Shown in pieces: positions 1-8,653 of a stretch of 64,000 bases of DNA. The notes beneath the pieces were generated by a model that was not told the DNA's origin, did no database searches, and saw nothing but the letters and a program-made list of their open reading frames with translations. Within the stretch, counting starts at the first letter, position 1, and each line of letters begins with the position of its first letter. Both the position numbers and the translations under genes were made by a program. The stretch comes from Mesoflavibacter zeaxanthinifaciens DSM 18436 (lineage in GTDB: Bacteria > Bacteroidota > Bacteroidia > Flavobacteriales > Flavobacteriaceae): the NCBI RefSeq assembly GCF_000422365.1, contig NZ_AULQ01000001.1, positions 1 to 64,000 of the forward strand, given 5' to 3'.

Positions 1-244
1 CAACGTTTTGATTCCATTATTTTAGGAATTCAATCGAGTAGGAGTGATCAATTCACGTTTTTATAATTCCGTTCGAGTGAATTTCTGCGTACAGTTCCGT
101 TTTACAATTTCAATTCAGCGTTACGTTTCGGTTTTGAGTATTAAATTCAGTTTCCGTAAAGCTTTTTGCGCACAGTTCCGCTTTTTTCAAAGTTCGGAAT
201 TCGCACGATTTTTACGCTTAGTTTTTAATTCGGTTATTGCAACC
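1..244. other. Partial non-coding cassette body (unit H)
   Basis: This stretch is clearly related to the bodies of cassettes E and F (around 1550-1771 and 1110-1341) and ends with the same core, GCAACCAAC, directly before repeat R1. Its left part is outside the window. An 84-codon plus-strand reading frame exists, but the corresponding frame is shifted by indels in the other copies and the frame runs into the repeat, so I do not call a gene. The minus strand, the direction of all other cargo, has no substantial frame either. Confidence 0.55.
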
Positions 245-365
245 AACGTGTTTGTGTATGGCTCGTTGCGGGAAATCAGCTATGATTTTCCGCCGTAACC
301 GAAAGATAGCAAATTGCAATGAATTCCGATTAGGAATTCAGCCGCAATGAGCTATACACGTTGTT
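245..365 (-). repeat. attC-like structured repeat R1
   Basis: The unit runs from AAC (245-247) to GTT (363-365). Its ends form a long imperfect inverted repeat (GTGTATGGCTCGTTGCGG against CCGCAATGAGCTATACAC) that encloses two inner hairpins, one around GGAAATC/GATTTTCC and one around GAATTCC/GGAATTC. The left arm has more unpaired bases between core and stem than the right arm, so the folded strand would be asymmetric, as in integron attC sites. On the minus strand it is the trailing site of cassette G; its GTTAGCAAAC flank matches the start of that cassette. Confidence 0.75.
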
Positions 366-380
366 AGCAAACGTATTTTT

Positions 381-899
381 TTATTCAGATTTAGTCTTTT
401 CATTCCATTCAGAATATTCATTATTCCATTTAGGTTTAATTATTATTCCGTCAAATTTATTGTCAGAATTCGTATATACTCGGATTTCAGCTATATTTTC
501 GGTTTCTGAAAAAGTTGCCTTATATCTAAAATATTTATAGCCAGTTTTGTCAGAGAGAATTTCCGACAAATTGAGTTTTGTCAGTTTTCCGTAAGTAGAA
601 TTATAATTGTCACAAGTCTCAACCACTTTCGGTTTTTCAGTTTTCCACAATTTTACTAATCTCTCCGTAGCATTTTCAGACGTCAACTTTGGGAATTCAT
701 AAGTGTCGCAATTCATAAAGGTTTGATATGCAAAATCATATGCAGATTTTTTTTCGGATTCAGCAACTGTGTCAACTGCCAGTTTACTCTTTTTTAAATC
801 GTCTCGTTTTAATTTAGTTTCATTTGTTGTGTTTTGAGCTTTACAACTCATTGTGAAAATGAAAACCAAATTTGCTATTATGAATATCGTTTTTCTCAT
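381..899 (-). CDS. Putative exported lipoprotein, cassette G cargo
   Basis: A 172-residue protein I cannot assign to a named family. Residues 1-21 form a signal peptide ending in a plausible lipobox (TMSC, Cys19), so the mature protein is probably lipid-anchored in the cell envelope. The rest is hydrophilic, Lys/Glu/Thr-rich and has no transmembrane segment. The ATG lies only 9 nt after the GTT core of the cassette (core AAC at 909-911), leaving no room for its own promoter or a normal leader, and the stop is 15 bp from repeat R1. Expression presumably depends on read-through from upstream cassettes or leaderless initiation. Function unknown. Confidence 0.7.
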   Translation of the reverse strand: MRKTIFIIANLVFIFTMSCKAQNTTNETKLKRDDLKKSKLAVDTVAESEKKSAYDFAYQTFMNCDTYEFPKLTSENATERLVKLWKTEKPKVVETCDNYNSTYGKLTKLNLSEILSDKTGYKYFRYKATFSETENIAEIRVYTNSDNKFDGIIIKPKWNNEYSEWNEKTKSE

Positions 900-908
900 A
901 TGTTTGCT

Positions 909-1030
909 AACGTTAGCGTATAAATTTCAGTTGCGGAAAATCGGTACGATTTTCCGATTGAGACTGAAAGATAGAAAATTGCAATGAATTTCCGTAGGAA
1001 ATTCAGCCGCAATTGAATTTATACATTGTT
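909..1030 (-). repeat. attC-like structured repeat R2
   Basis: Bounded by AAC (909-911) and GTT (1028-1030). The outer stem pairs GTATAAATTTCAGTTGCGG with CCGCAATTGAATTTATAC; the inner hairpins are GGAAAATC/GATTTTCC and GAATTTCC/GGAAATTC. It is nearly identical to R3 and R5. On the minus strand it closes cassette F; the flank GTTGGTTGCA matches the other end of that cassette, while its left flank (TTTGCTAAC) belongs to cassette G. Confidence 0.8.
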
Positions 1031-1341
1031 GGTTGCAGTTATAATTCAGTTTTTTGAGATTCACTCAGCGTTTTGTTTTGCGTTTTGCTATTCAATTCCA
1101 CGTTATGATTCCGCAATTTTGGAATTCGATAGAGTAGCAGTGATCAATTCACGTTTTTTAAATTCCGCACGAGTTGGTTTCAGCGCACAGTTCCGTTTTA
1201 CATTTTCAATTCAGCGTTACTTTTCGGTCTCGAGTTTTAAATTCAGTTTCCGTAAAACTTTTTTACGCAAAGTTCTGCTGTTTTCAAAGTTCGGAATTCG
1301 CACGATTTTTACGTTTAGTTTTTAATTTCGCTATTGCAACC
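1031..1341. other. Non-coding cassette body (unit F)
   Basis: About 310 bp that are almost identical to the body of cassette E and related to partial unit H. A 99-codon plus-strand frame spans it, but a one-base difference near 1158 (run of T before AAATTCCG) shifts the frame relative to the copy in E. No frame longer than about 20 codons starts on the minus strand at the cassette head. The sequence is rich in AATTCCG, AATTC and TTCAGCG words. I see no TAnnTTTG promoter on the minus strand. It may encode an RNA, serve as a regulatory cassette, or be an inert spacer. Confidence 0.5.
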
Positions 1342-1462
1342 AACGTTAGCGTATAAATTTCAGTTGCGGAAAATCGGCACGATTTTCCGTTGAAGCTGAA
1401 AGATAGAAAATTGCAATGAATTTCCGTAGGAAATTCAGCCGCAATTGAATTTATACATTGTT
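1342..1462 (-). repeat. attC-like structured repeat R3
   Basis: Bounded by AAC (1342-1344) and GTT (1460-1462). Outer stem and both inner hairpins are as in R2, with only a few substitutions (for example GGCACG for GGTACG in the first loop). It closes cassette E on the minus strand, and GTTGGTTGCA at its right edge matches the head of E next to R4. Confidence 0.8.
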
Positions 1463-1771
1463 GGTTGCAGTTATATTTCAGTTTTTTGAGATTCACTCAG
1501 CGTTTTTTTTGCGTTCAGCTATTCAATTCCACGTTTTGATTCCGCAATTTTGGAATTCGATAGAGTAGAAGTGATCAATTCACGTTTTTTAATTCCGCAC
1601 GAGTTGGTTTCAGCGCACAGTTCCGTTTTACATTTTCAATTCAGCGTTACTTTTCGGTCTCGAGTTTTAAATTCAGTTTCCGTAAAACTTTTTTACGCAA
1701 AGTTCTGCTGTTTTCAAAGTTCGGAATTCGCACGATTTTTACGTTTAGTTTTTAATTCCGCTATTGCAACC
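1463..1771. other. Non-coding cassette body (unit E), near-duplicate of unit F
   Basis: About 309 bp that align with 1031-1341 with few substitutions and small indels. Together with R2/R3 they form a tandem duplication of a whole cassette of about 430 bp. The 80-codon plus-strand frame here is out of register with that of unit F, so protein coding is not conserved. Minus-strand frames at the cassette head stop after about 20 codons. No tRNA-like or rRNA-like sequence is visible. Confidence 0.5.
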
Positions 1772-1894
1772 AACGGTCTCGGCTATGAGTAGTTGCGTGG
1801 GTTAGTACTTAACTTTGCAAGTACATACCAAACTGAAAATCCGCAAGGATTTTCAGAAGTAGGCGAGGACAAGCAATTACTTATAGCCATTGTT
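1772..1894 (-). repeat. attC-like structured repeat R4 (divergent subtype)
   Basis: Bounded by AAC (1772-1774) and GTT (1892-1894). The outer stem pairs GGCTATGAGTAGTTGC with GCAATTACTTATAGCC; inside are a GTACTT/AAGTAC pair and a perfect hairpin CTGAAAATCC/GGATTTTCAG. The inner sequence differs almost completely from R1-R3, yet length, outer stem position and inner-hairpin plan are kept, so structure rather than sequence is conserved. It closes cassette D; flank GTTACAAATA matches the head of D. Confidence 0.75.
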
Positions 1895-1909
1895 ACAAAT
1901 AGTACCTTA

Positions 1910-2467
1910 TCAATCACAACTATTATTATAATAATTTATGATTTCATAAACATCTCTTTTTTTAAAATCCTTCTTTTTAATTTTCTCAGTTAAGCTTTTA
2001 CAGTTTTCTAAAATTTTCAAATGTTTCTTTTTCAGTCTAGTTCCAACTCTTTGAAGTTTACCTTCTACTAGAATGAAATAAATTGTTGCTGAACCTCCTC
2101 CGAAAGTCATTCCCATTCCTCCGCCAGCAAATCCGTTAGGCATAGTATGTCCTGGATTATAAACTTCATTACTGTATAGTGAAATTTTCCCTTTTATATT
2201 TTCCTTTAACAGTCTTGGGGGAAATCCATCTTGATATTTTATATATCTATATTTTCCATCTTCTGTGTCGAATCCGGTAATTGTTTTATAATCATAAAAG
2301 GTAGATTTAGAATCTTTTGTGGTTTTAAATTTAATTCCACCAAATGTTTTAATTCTTATTAAGCCATTTAGTTCAGTTGAGTCTTTTAAAAAAACAGTTC
2401 CCTTATTAAATTGCGCATTTGCTAATGAACAAGAAAAGACGATGAAAATTATCAAAATATTCTTCAT
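1910..2467 (-). CDS. Exported protein of unknown function, cassette D second gene
   Basis: A 185-residue protein with a Sec signal peptide (residues 1-18, probable cleavage after ANA, mature start QFNKG). The opening pattern (mature part beginning with a KGTVFLKDSTELNGLI type beta segment) resembles Bacteroidota exported proteins of unknown role. The middle has a glycine-rich stretch (about residues 113-126, FAGGGMGMTFGGG), and the C-terminal third is Lys-rich and helical. It follows the 83-aa lipoprotein gene by 5 bp and stops 15 bp before repeat R4, so the two genes form one two-gene cassette. No enzyme motif is seen. Confidence 0.65.
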   Translation of the reverse strand: MKNILIIFIVFSCSLANAQFNKGTVFLKDSTELNGLIRIKTFGGIKFKTTKDSKSTFYDYKTITGFDTEDGKYRYIKYQDGFPPRLLKENIKGKISLYSNEVYNPGHTMPNGFAGGGMGMTFGGGSATIYFILVEGKLQRVGTRLKKKHLKILENCKSLTEKIKKKDFKKRDVYEIINYYNNSCD

Positions 2468-2472
2468 AACAT

Positions 2473-2724
2473 CTAGTCTTTTATATTTTCAATAATTAAA
2501 TTTTGATTATCATACCAATTTCCATTTTTGAATGTAATTGCACCATATTCGGAGTGGTAGAAAACATTACCTAGATTTGTGTTTTTCTCTATTCCAACAA
2601 CATAGTCAGGCACACATACTCCATTATCTAGTTGAGTATATCCATCATCGCAAGGGTCTTTTTCACAGCTGGTAACAAAAAGGCTTATTAGTATTGTAAT
2701 TAAAATTAAATTCGTTTTTTTCAT
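2473..2724 (-). CDS. Small cysteine-containing lipoprotein, cassette D first gene
   Basis: An 83-residue protein with an N-terminal hydrophobic segment and lipobox (VTSC, Cys20). Just after it comes a short Cys-rich segment (CEKDPCDDGYTQLDNGVC), reminiscent of the N-termini of many flavobacterial surface lipoproteins. The rest has no recognisable domain. The ATG is 30 nt after the GTT core of cassette D, enough for a short leader but not for a full promoter. It is the promoter-proximal gene of a two-gene cassette with the exported protein at 1910-2467. Confidence 0.65.
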   Translation of the reverse strand: MKKTNLILITILISLFVTSCEKDPCDDGYTQLDNGVCVPDYVVGIEKNTNLGNVFYHSEYGAITFKNGNWYDNQNLIIENIKD

Positions 2725-2754
2725 TTGTTATCTATTTTCGTTTGTATTATTTGT

Positions 2755-2876
2755 AACGTTTGTGTATAAATTTCAGTTGCGGAAAATCGGTACGATTTTC
2801 CGATTGAGACTGAAAGATAGAAAATTGCAATGAATTTCCGTAGGAAATTCAGCCGCAATTGAATTTATACTATGTT
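2755..2876 (-). repeat. attC-like structured repeat R5
   Basis: Bounded by AAC (2755-2757) and GTT (2874-2876). Internally almost identical to R2 and R3 (same outer stem, same two inner hairpins) although it sits more than 1.2 kb away between different cargo. It closes cassette C. Its right flank GTTGGCTA matches the head of C, and its left flank ATTTGTAAC belongs to D, so the two flanks of this repeat are unrelated to each other. Confidence 0.8.
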
Positions 2877-2889
2877 GGCTATAGTATTT

Positions 2890-3231
2890 TTAATTTTCAG
2901 ACAATTCTTTTTCATCAGTATCTTCAGGTGAGAATCGAGCAATCAACATTGGTGTCAAAATACAAACAATTCCGATTATTGATTTCGGTCCAAAATCACC
3001 AATAAAATTCATTGCAATTAAATAAATTCCGCAAACTAGAAAAATTATGTTATTCAGTTTTTTATCCCAAACAAAACCTCCAACCAAGTATGCAATTCCG
3101 ATTAGAGTAAACATTCCAGCATTCAGAATCTGATTTGTTTCGTCACTATAATCTAGTAACCAATTCGATATTTTTCCGATTAAAACAATTCCGATTAGTA
3201 TTAGAAAAATTTTATGCAATATGTCTTTCAT
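2890..3231 (-). CDS. Small integral membrane protein, cassette C cargo
   Basis: A 113-residue hydrophobic protein with about four predicted membrane segments (roughly residues 8-24, 38-54, 60-78 and 84-99) separated by short loops, and an acidic tail (SPEDTDEKELSEN). No family is recognised. The ATG is 31 nt behind the GTT core of cassette C and the stop is 13 bp from repeat R5. It could be an inner-membrane accessory, immunity or stress protein, but nothing in the sequence decides this. Confidence 0.65.
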   Translation of the reverse strand: MKDILHKIFLILIGIVLIGKISNWLLDYSDETNQILNAGMFTLIGIAYLVGGFVWDKKLNNIIFLVCGIYLIAMNFIGDFGPKSIIGIVCILTPMLIARFSPEDTDEKELSEN

Positions 3232-3262
3232 TTCGATTACGTTTTATTCTCATATTGTAGCC

Positions 3263-3385
3263 AACGGTCTTGTATATGAAAAGTAGCGGATTTTATGCAC
3301 TAACTTTACGGTTTGTAACAGACCTTTAATTTATTCATTTTCTTTCGATTAAGCGATTAAACCGCTATTTTTTATATACGTTGTT
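3263..3385 (-). repeat. attC-like structured repeat R6 (divergent subtype)
   Basis: Bounded by AAC (3263-3265) and GTT (3383-3385). The outer stem pairs TATATGAAAAGTAGCGG with CCGCTATTTTTTATATA. The interior is unlike R1-R5 and has weaker inner hairpins (for example ATTAAGCGATTAA). It closes the restriction-modification cassette B; flank GTTGTACAC matches GTGTACAAC at the other end of B, 5.4 kb away. The 124 bp between it and the res stop hold no gene. Confidence 0.75.
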
Positions 3386-3509
3386 GTACACTGGCTTTTT
3401 TCGTTCAGATTGTCATTCAGCGTTGGCAAAGACATACTCTTTTGCAATTTTGGCTTGTGTGTTGGCTTTAGCGAATTGCAAATGTGTATGGCTTAAAGCG
3501 TTGGCTTTT

Positions 3510-6383
3510 TTATTCCGCAACAGTTATTTCTTTAATCAAATCTAAAATTTTATTATTACTGAATTGAGTTTTAAAATCAATTTTCACAGTTCCATTAAAA
3601 AATTGTTCCGCATGTTTTATTTTTTGTTTTTCTTCCTCTCTTAATGTTTCTTCTCCTTTTACGTTTTTTGTTTCAACTATAAAATGAAGTTTCTTTTTTC
3701 CATCCTCAAAATTCAAAACATAAGCAAAGTCAGGTGAATAACTTTTTCCTCCTGCTACAGGAATTTTAATTGAATTTTTTGGAATTTTTGTGAATACAAC
3801 GACTTCTTTAATTTCGGTTTCAATATTGTCTTTCTCTAATTCAGAATCGTAATATAGTTCATCAAAAAAGTAACTTTCTGCCACATCTTTATCGTCATAC
3901 ATTACACCAACATCAGAAGCTGTAATTTCATTTAATACTTTACCTGAATTATTCGTTAATTTGGTTGGATGAATACTATTTGAAACCTTTTTATATTCAA
4001 TACTAAATTTGTCAATTGCGTTAAACATTAAATAGTTGTCAAAATTTTGTTTGACTATTCGAATCGTTGAAGTGTTTAAGTATTGATTAATTTCAATTTT
4101 TGAGGCTTTTAAAGAAGCATGAATCGTTTTTAAGTTAATATTTAAAGCTTTTGAAAGGTCAAGAAGAAAATCGCTGTATTTCATTGTTGAAATAGGTGTG
4201 ACATCATTATCTAACACTGAAATTTCATCTGAAGTAATTGCTTTTTTATCTTTAATTTCTATTTTCGACTTTCTTTCTTTAATTCCCTCAATTGAGAATG
4301 ATTTTTTTTGAGATTTAAAAAAGTCAGTTAGAATAGTTTCAAATGAACTTTCATCTTTAAACTTATATTCCAAAATCACTTTTTCATTTAGTTTTTCCCA
4401 AAGTTCCTTTAACTCTTTATACTTTTCTGTTCTAACTGAAACTTGCTTTTTAGTTTCTGTTGACTTTCGAACTTTATTAGAACCAACTCCTTTAAAAATT
4501 AATGGATAATTTTTCTTGATATATTTCCAACCACCTTCTTTAAATTTATTAGTTCGATTTATAACATTGTTATCATCAAGAATTTCGAGTAAATCATCTT
4601 CGTTGGTTTCGTAAATCTCACAAATTTCATCGATTATTTCATCAGAAAGTTTTTCAGGTTCTTTTTCAATAGATATTGCTCCAGATTTTTCATTAATTTC
4701 ATTAACTAAACTATCAACAAAGTCTTCTTCGGTAAAGTCAACAAAGTAATTGAGGTAAAACTGTTCATCTTTAACTCTGTTACCATATTCGTTAACAGGT
4801 AATCTTAATCCACGACCAACTTCTTGTAGTTTAGATATTTCACTACCACTACTTCTTAATTTGCATATTTGAAAAACGTTAGGATTATCCCAACCTTCTC
4901 TTAAAGTCCATTTTGAAAAAATAAAACGTCTTGGATTTTCTAAAGCAAGCATTGCTTGTTTATCATGAAGAATTTCAATTACTTCTTGTTCAATCGCTTC
5001 GTCTTTTTCTGTGTTATCTTTTGAGAAATAACCAGCATGTGTTTTTGATAAATCTGCAAGTGTTTTTTCTAAATATGCTTTGTAGAATAAATTCTTTTCA
5101 GTTTTGAGTAGATTTTCTACTTCTGCTTTAACTAATTTTTCAAGAACAGCTTTTATGTATCCTTCAGAATCTCTATATTCTTCAATATTATCAATAAAGA
5201 AAAGCGTTAAAGGTTTAATTTTTACGTCTTTTGTTAATAGAGATTTTTCTATTTCAAAATGATGCTTTATGGCTTTTTGAATCATTATTTCCTGCAAAGT
5301 TTGAGCATATGAATAAGGATTTATTTTATCGCCTCGTTTCATTTCTAAACCATTTGACAAAACCACTTTGGACTTGTTCAAGTTTTCAATAACTAAATCA
5401 GTCATTTCAGGATGCACTTGCTGTAAACTTTCCTTTTTAGTAAGTTTAGTTGTTGTTTTTTTAGAATTTTGAGTCAATTCGAAATTAGCCTCTGTACCAT
5501 CTGTACTCACAAGTTTGACTATAGCATTTTTACCATTTTCAAATTCAGTTATGTGACCAATAACCCCTTTTACCAAGTTTTTATTAAAAGAATCTACAGC
5601 AGAAAGCGTGTAAACCAAGTTTTCATATTCTTGAAACGTTGCACCATATCTCAAAATAAATTGAGGATTCATTTTTTGAATATGTTCCCAAGTTTTATTG
5701 GCTTGAGAAAACTTATGAGGTTCGTCAATAATTAAGAATGGATTAACAGAAGCTATTCCGTCAAAAGGTGTGTTGTATTTATCAAAAAGACCTTTGTCAA
5801 AAGTTTTTTGCATTGTTTCAGAGTTAATCATACCAGCATTGATAATCATAACTTGAATAGATTTTTTTGCAAAATCACCTGATGTTACAAAACTGTTTAC
5901 AGCAGGTGGCATATATGATTTTTTATTTTTGTTTCCTTTTTTGCTCTCAACAATATGAAGGTTTATGGTTTTGCCATATTGCTCTTTAAAATGTTCTCTT
6001 GAACTTTCCGATTTTAAAAAGTCTATTGTTCCAGCTTTAATTGATAATGTTGGTACAACAACGATAAATTTGTAAATCCCAAAATTTTTGTTGAGTTCAA
6101 AAATTGTTTTGGTATAAGTATAGGTTTTTCCTGTACCAGTTTCCATCATTATGTCAATGATGTTACTTTGACCATTACGAATTTCTCCAATACTGTTTTG
6201 ACCTTGAATTTTAATTATATTTTCAATGTATTGAAACCCATTACCATGTTCCAAAATTGGATTAATGAAGTTTTTGTTAATGCCTTCAGGTTTATTTGTT
6301 TGAAGATGTTCAAACACAGCAATAGTGCTATTTACCGCTTGTGTTTGATGATTCAGGTTTTTTTCAAAGTTAAATCCCTTCAT
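3510..6383 (-). CDS. res: Type III restriction endonuclease, Res subunit
   Basis: This 957-residue DEAD/H-family translocase-nuclease acts with Mod to cleave DNA lacking Mod methylation. Visible in order: Walker A ETGTGKT (about 81-87); DEPH Walker B (about 220-223); a GATF motif just after; helicase C-terminal motifs GWDNPNVFQICKLR and QEVGRGLRLP (about 518-526); and a C-terminal PD-(D/E)xK nuclease with PDFAY (about 882) and VETKN (about 902). Length is normal for a complete Res subunit and no frame is broken. It starts 2 bp after the mod stop, so translation is probably coupled. The whole R-M operon sits inside one cassette between R6 and R7, so it is likely a horizontally acquired phage-defence module. 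Confidence 0.95.
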   Translation of the reverse strand: MKGFNFEKNLNHQTQAVNSTIAVFEHLQTNKPEGINKNFINPILEHGNGFQYIENIIKIQGQNSIGEIRNGQSNIIDIMMETGTGKTYTYTKTIFELNKNFGIYKFIVVVPTLSIKAGTIDFLKSESSREHFKEQYGKTINLHIVESKKGNKNKKSYMPPAVNSFVTSGDFAKKSIQVMIINAGMINSETMQKTFDKGLFDKYNTPFDGIASVNPFLIIDEPHKFSQANKTWEHIQKMNPQFILRYGATFQEYENLVYTLSAVDSFNKNLVKGVIGHITEFENGKNAIVKLVSTDGTEANFELTQNSKKTTTKLTKKESLQQVHPEMTDLVIENLNKSKVVLSNGLEMKRGDKINPYSYAQTLQEIMIQKAIKHHFEIEKSLLTKDVKIKPLTLFFIDNIEEYRDSEGYIKAVLEKLVKAEVENLLKTEKNLFYKAYLEKTLADLSKTHAGYFSKDNTEKDEAIEQEVIEILHDKQAMLALENPRRFIFSKWTLREGWDNPNVFQICKLRSSGSEISKLQEVGRGLRLPVNEYGNRVKDEQFYLNYFVDFTEEDFVDSLVNEINEKSGAISIEKEPEKLSDEIIDEICEIYETNEDDLLEILDDNNVINRTNKFKEGGWKYIKKNYPLIFKGVGSNKVRKSTETKKQVSVRTEKYKELKELWEKLNEKVILEYKFKDESSFETILTDFFKSQKKSFSIEGIKERKSKIEIKDKKAITSDEISVLDNDVTPISTMKYSDFLLDLSKALNINLKTIHASLKASKIEINQYLNTSTIRIVKQNFDNYLMFNAIDKFSIEYKKVSNSIHPTKLTNNSGKVLNEITASDVGVMYDDKDVAESYFFDELYYDSELEKDNIETEIKEVVVFTKIPKNSIKIPVAGGKSYSPDFAYVLNFEDGKKKLHFIVETKNVKGEETLREEEKQKIKHAEQFFNGTVKIDFKTQFSNNKILDLIKEITVAE

Positions 6384-6385
6384 AC

Positions 6386-8368
6386 CTAATATCTTGTAAT
6401 AAAGTCAATATCAATGCTTTTTTTATTAGCATATGATTTTATGTTTTCCGAAATTTCACGTAGATTTTTACTTTCAAAATGATACCCAAATGCTATAATT
6501 GAGGTTGGATTGAAATCTTTATCTGAATCAATCTTTTCCAGTAAAAATGTCAAGTTTTTTGTGGTAAACCCTTTATTCATAAGATAGAGTTTACCATTTG
6601 TATAATAACTCGAATATCCATCTAAATCATACTCTTCGATTGATTCTGTTAATTCTGAACCATCATTAGTCTTCCATGTAACGAGTAATGCTTTTAAATC
6701 CTCCTTTGTTAACTTGCTTTCGTCAAATAATTTTGTTTGAGTAGTTAGTTCTTTGGATTCAAAACCATAATCATCCCAAATTGGTATAGTTTCAAAAATT
6801 TTAAATGATAAATCTTGATTTTCCAAATTTGGATTATCTTCTTTAATCTGTTTAGAAGAAAGTATTAATCGTTGTTTAGTTATATCAAAAACTGTTGGTT
6901 TATTTATTTTAAGTTCATTCTTAACATAATCGTATGCTATTTTATTTTTCTTTGAATCTAATAATTCAGGTAACTGCACCATAATATATTTTCTGTCACC
7001 TTCATCACTCAAGTTTAAGCGCATAATTGCTTCGCCTGTTGTACCTGAACCACCAAAAAAGTCTAAAACAGTATCATCTTTACTCATTCCAATTGTTATT
7101 AAGTCCATTATGAATGGCACAGGTTTAGGGCCTTTAAAAACCTTCTTGCCAAACAAATTTTTTAGTTGAGTTGTTGCAGTACTCGTGCTGTAATCCGATT
7201 TATAGAAGAAAGATTTGGGTTTTTTAGTGGGCAAATCACCAAGTTTTGGACGTTGTTTTTTATAAATAGATTTTCCACCACTTCTTGCATCAGTAACAAT
7301 CAAATTGTATGTTTCATTTTTAATTTTGGGTTTTCCCCAAGACCAAGATAACTCCTCTTCATCGTCATTAATTGGATAAAGAATAGTGTCTTTTTTTGAT
7401 AATGGTTTATCGTCATCAGTAACATAAATCTTATCTTCTGGTGTAATGAAAACAGGAAACCATCCTTTTGGGCGGTTAATTCTTGAAGCATCATCTCCAG
7501 TTCTTCTTAAACCGTCAGCTTTTTTCCATAGTCCATGTTCATCTTCGTTCCAATCATTAAAAATCTCTTCTTCGTCAATGTCAAATTCAAACAATTCACA
7601 TTTATCTTTGTTTTTTGCGTAAACCAAAAAATATTCATGACAATCTGCAAAACCAAAATTGTCTTGATTGCCTTTAAGATTCATAATTGCTGGTACTTTA
7701 GCTATGAAATTTTCTTCTCCGAAAATTTCTTCATCAAGAATTACTTTAAGTTGTGAGGCTTCATTGTCATCAATAGAAATGAAAATTGCTCCTTCTTCTT
7801 TCAGTAATTCTTTAGCTATATATAATCTTGGATACATAAACGTTAACCAAGCAGAATGTGAATTGCTATTGCTTTGAGTAAAATCAAGAATACGTTTTGC
7901 TTTTTCTTCATCAATTCCAGCTAATTTTTTCAATTCATCTACTGTGAATTTTCTATCATCTTGATAAGCAAAACCATCATTTCCTGTGTTATAAGGTGGG
8001 TCAATGTATATCATTTTTATTTGCTCATAATAAGCATTAGAAAGATGTTTTAAAACTTCTAAATTGTCGCCCTTTATAAGCAAATTTTGAGAGTTTTTGT
8101 TTTCCTCTTTTTGATTAAATTCTTCGTCTTCTTTTAATAAAGTTGTTGTTTCATCACTTGCTAAAACACGAGCATAAGATTTACCAAGCCAATCTAAACC
8201 ATAACTTTCTTTAGAAATGTCTATTTCATTGGCAGAAAGTTCTTGTTTGAACTTTTCAATGTTTATGTTTCCGTTTTTATCAAAACATTGGCTAAAATGT
8301 TTTTTGAGCACATTAATATTTTCATTGCGTGCTTTTATGTCATTGGTTACGTTTTGTTCAATGCTCAT
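6386..8368 (-). CDS. mod: Type III DNA methyltransferase, Mod subunit (N6-adenine, beta class)
   Basis: This 660-residue site-specific DNA methyltransferase recognises the target and methylates adenine using SAM; it also guides Res. The catalytic motif DPPYNTGND is at about residues 121-129 and precedes the SAM-binding motif FFGGSGTTGEA (about 433-443), the order of beta-class enzymes such as EcoP15I Mod. The region between (about 200-420) probably contains the target recognition domain and is the part expected to vary. Upstream are GDNLEVLK and acidic Glu/Asp-rich segments. It follows the HTH gene by 2 bp and precedes res by 2 bp. The target sequence cannot be read from the protein. Confidence 0.95.
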   Translation of the reverse strand: MSIEQNVTNDIKARNENINVLKKHFSQCFDKNGNINIEKFKQELSANEIDISKESYGLDWLGKSYARVLASDETTTLLKEDEEFNQKEENKNSQNLLIKGDNLEVLKHLSNAYYEQIKMIYIDPPYNTGNDGFAYQDDRKFTVDELKKLAGIDEEKAKRILDFTQSNSNSHSAWLTFMYPRLYIAKELLKEEGAIFISIDDNEASQLKVILDEEIFGEENFIAKVPAIMNLKGNQDNFGFADCHEYFLVYAKNKDKCELFEFDIDEEEIFNDWNEDEHGLWKKADGLRRTGDDASRINRPKGWFPVFITPEDKIYVTDDDKPLSKKDTILYPINDDEEELSWSWGKPKIKNETYNLIVTDARSGGKSIYKKQRPKLGDLPTKKPKSFFYKSDYSTSTATTQLKNLFGKKVFKGPKPVPFIMDLITIGMSKDDTVLDFFGGSGTTGEAIMRLNLSDEGDRKYIMVQLPELLDSKKNKIAYDYVKNELKINKPTVFDITKQRLILSSKQIKEDNPNLENQDLSFKIFETIPIWDDYGFESKELTTQTKLFDESKLTKEDLKALLVTWKTNDGSELTESIEEYDLDGYSSYYTNGKLYLMNKGFTTKNLTFLLEKIDSDKDFNPTSIIAFGYHFESKNLREISENIKSYANKKSIDIDFITRY

Positions 8369-8370
8369 GT

Positions 8371-8574
8371 TTAATCTCTTTTAATATCGTTTTCTTGTAG
8401 TAAGTCTTTTACGCTTACTTCAAGTATTTCAGCTATTTTATATAGGTCTTCTACACTTGGTTGTCTTTTATTTCTTGCGTACTCATTAATTGTAGGATAA
8501 CTTTTATCCATTTTTTCAGCAAGCCAAGTTTGACTAATTCCTTTGTCTTTCAGAATTTCCTTTATTCGGTTCAT
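8371..8574 (-). CDS. XRE/Cro-family HTH regulator of the type III R-M operon
   Basis: A 67-residue protein that is almost entirely one HTH_3 domain: SQTWLAEKMDKSYPTINEYARN (about 14-35) is the helix-turn-helix, followed by the usual helix PSVEDLYKIAEILEVSVKDLL. It is the first gene of the operon, 2 bp before mod. By size, fold and position it is a controller (C protein-like) that probably times mod and res expression by binding its own leader, where two 17-bp direct repeats lie (8614-8653). Its start codon is 176 nt from the cassette core, so unlike other cassettes this one has room for its own promoter. Confidence 0.85.
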   Translation of the reverse strand: MNRIKEILKDKGISQTWLAEKMDKSYPTINEYARNKRQPSVEDLYKIAEILEVSVKDLLQENDIKRD

Positions 8575-8613
8575 TTTAAACCTTTTTTTTATTCGAGTGT
8601 AATTTAGTAAAAC

Positions 8614-8653
8614 TTCATTGAATAATAATGAAAATATTCATTGTATTATCATG
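8614..8653 (-). promoter_or_regulatory. Direct-repeat operator candidate upstream of the R-M controller
   Basis: Two copies of a 17-bp word, TTCATTGAATAATAATG (8614-8630) and TTCATTGTATTATCATG (8637-8653), with three mismatches and a 23-bp centre-to-centre spacing, about two helical turns. They lie 40-80 nt upstream of the HTH gene inside the cassette leader. On the minus strand a TTGACT element followed after about 17-18 nt by GATAAT overlaps them and could be the promoter. Binding by the HTH protein is inferred from position and repeat geometry. Confidence 0.45.

Noticed and set aside
44-1792. Plus-strand reading frames at 44-298, 1026-1325, 1174-1356 and 1550-1792
   Set aside because: They lie in related non-coding cassette bodies, are opposite to all cargo genes, are put out of frame between copies by single-base differences, and two run into structured repeats.
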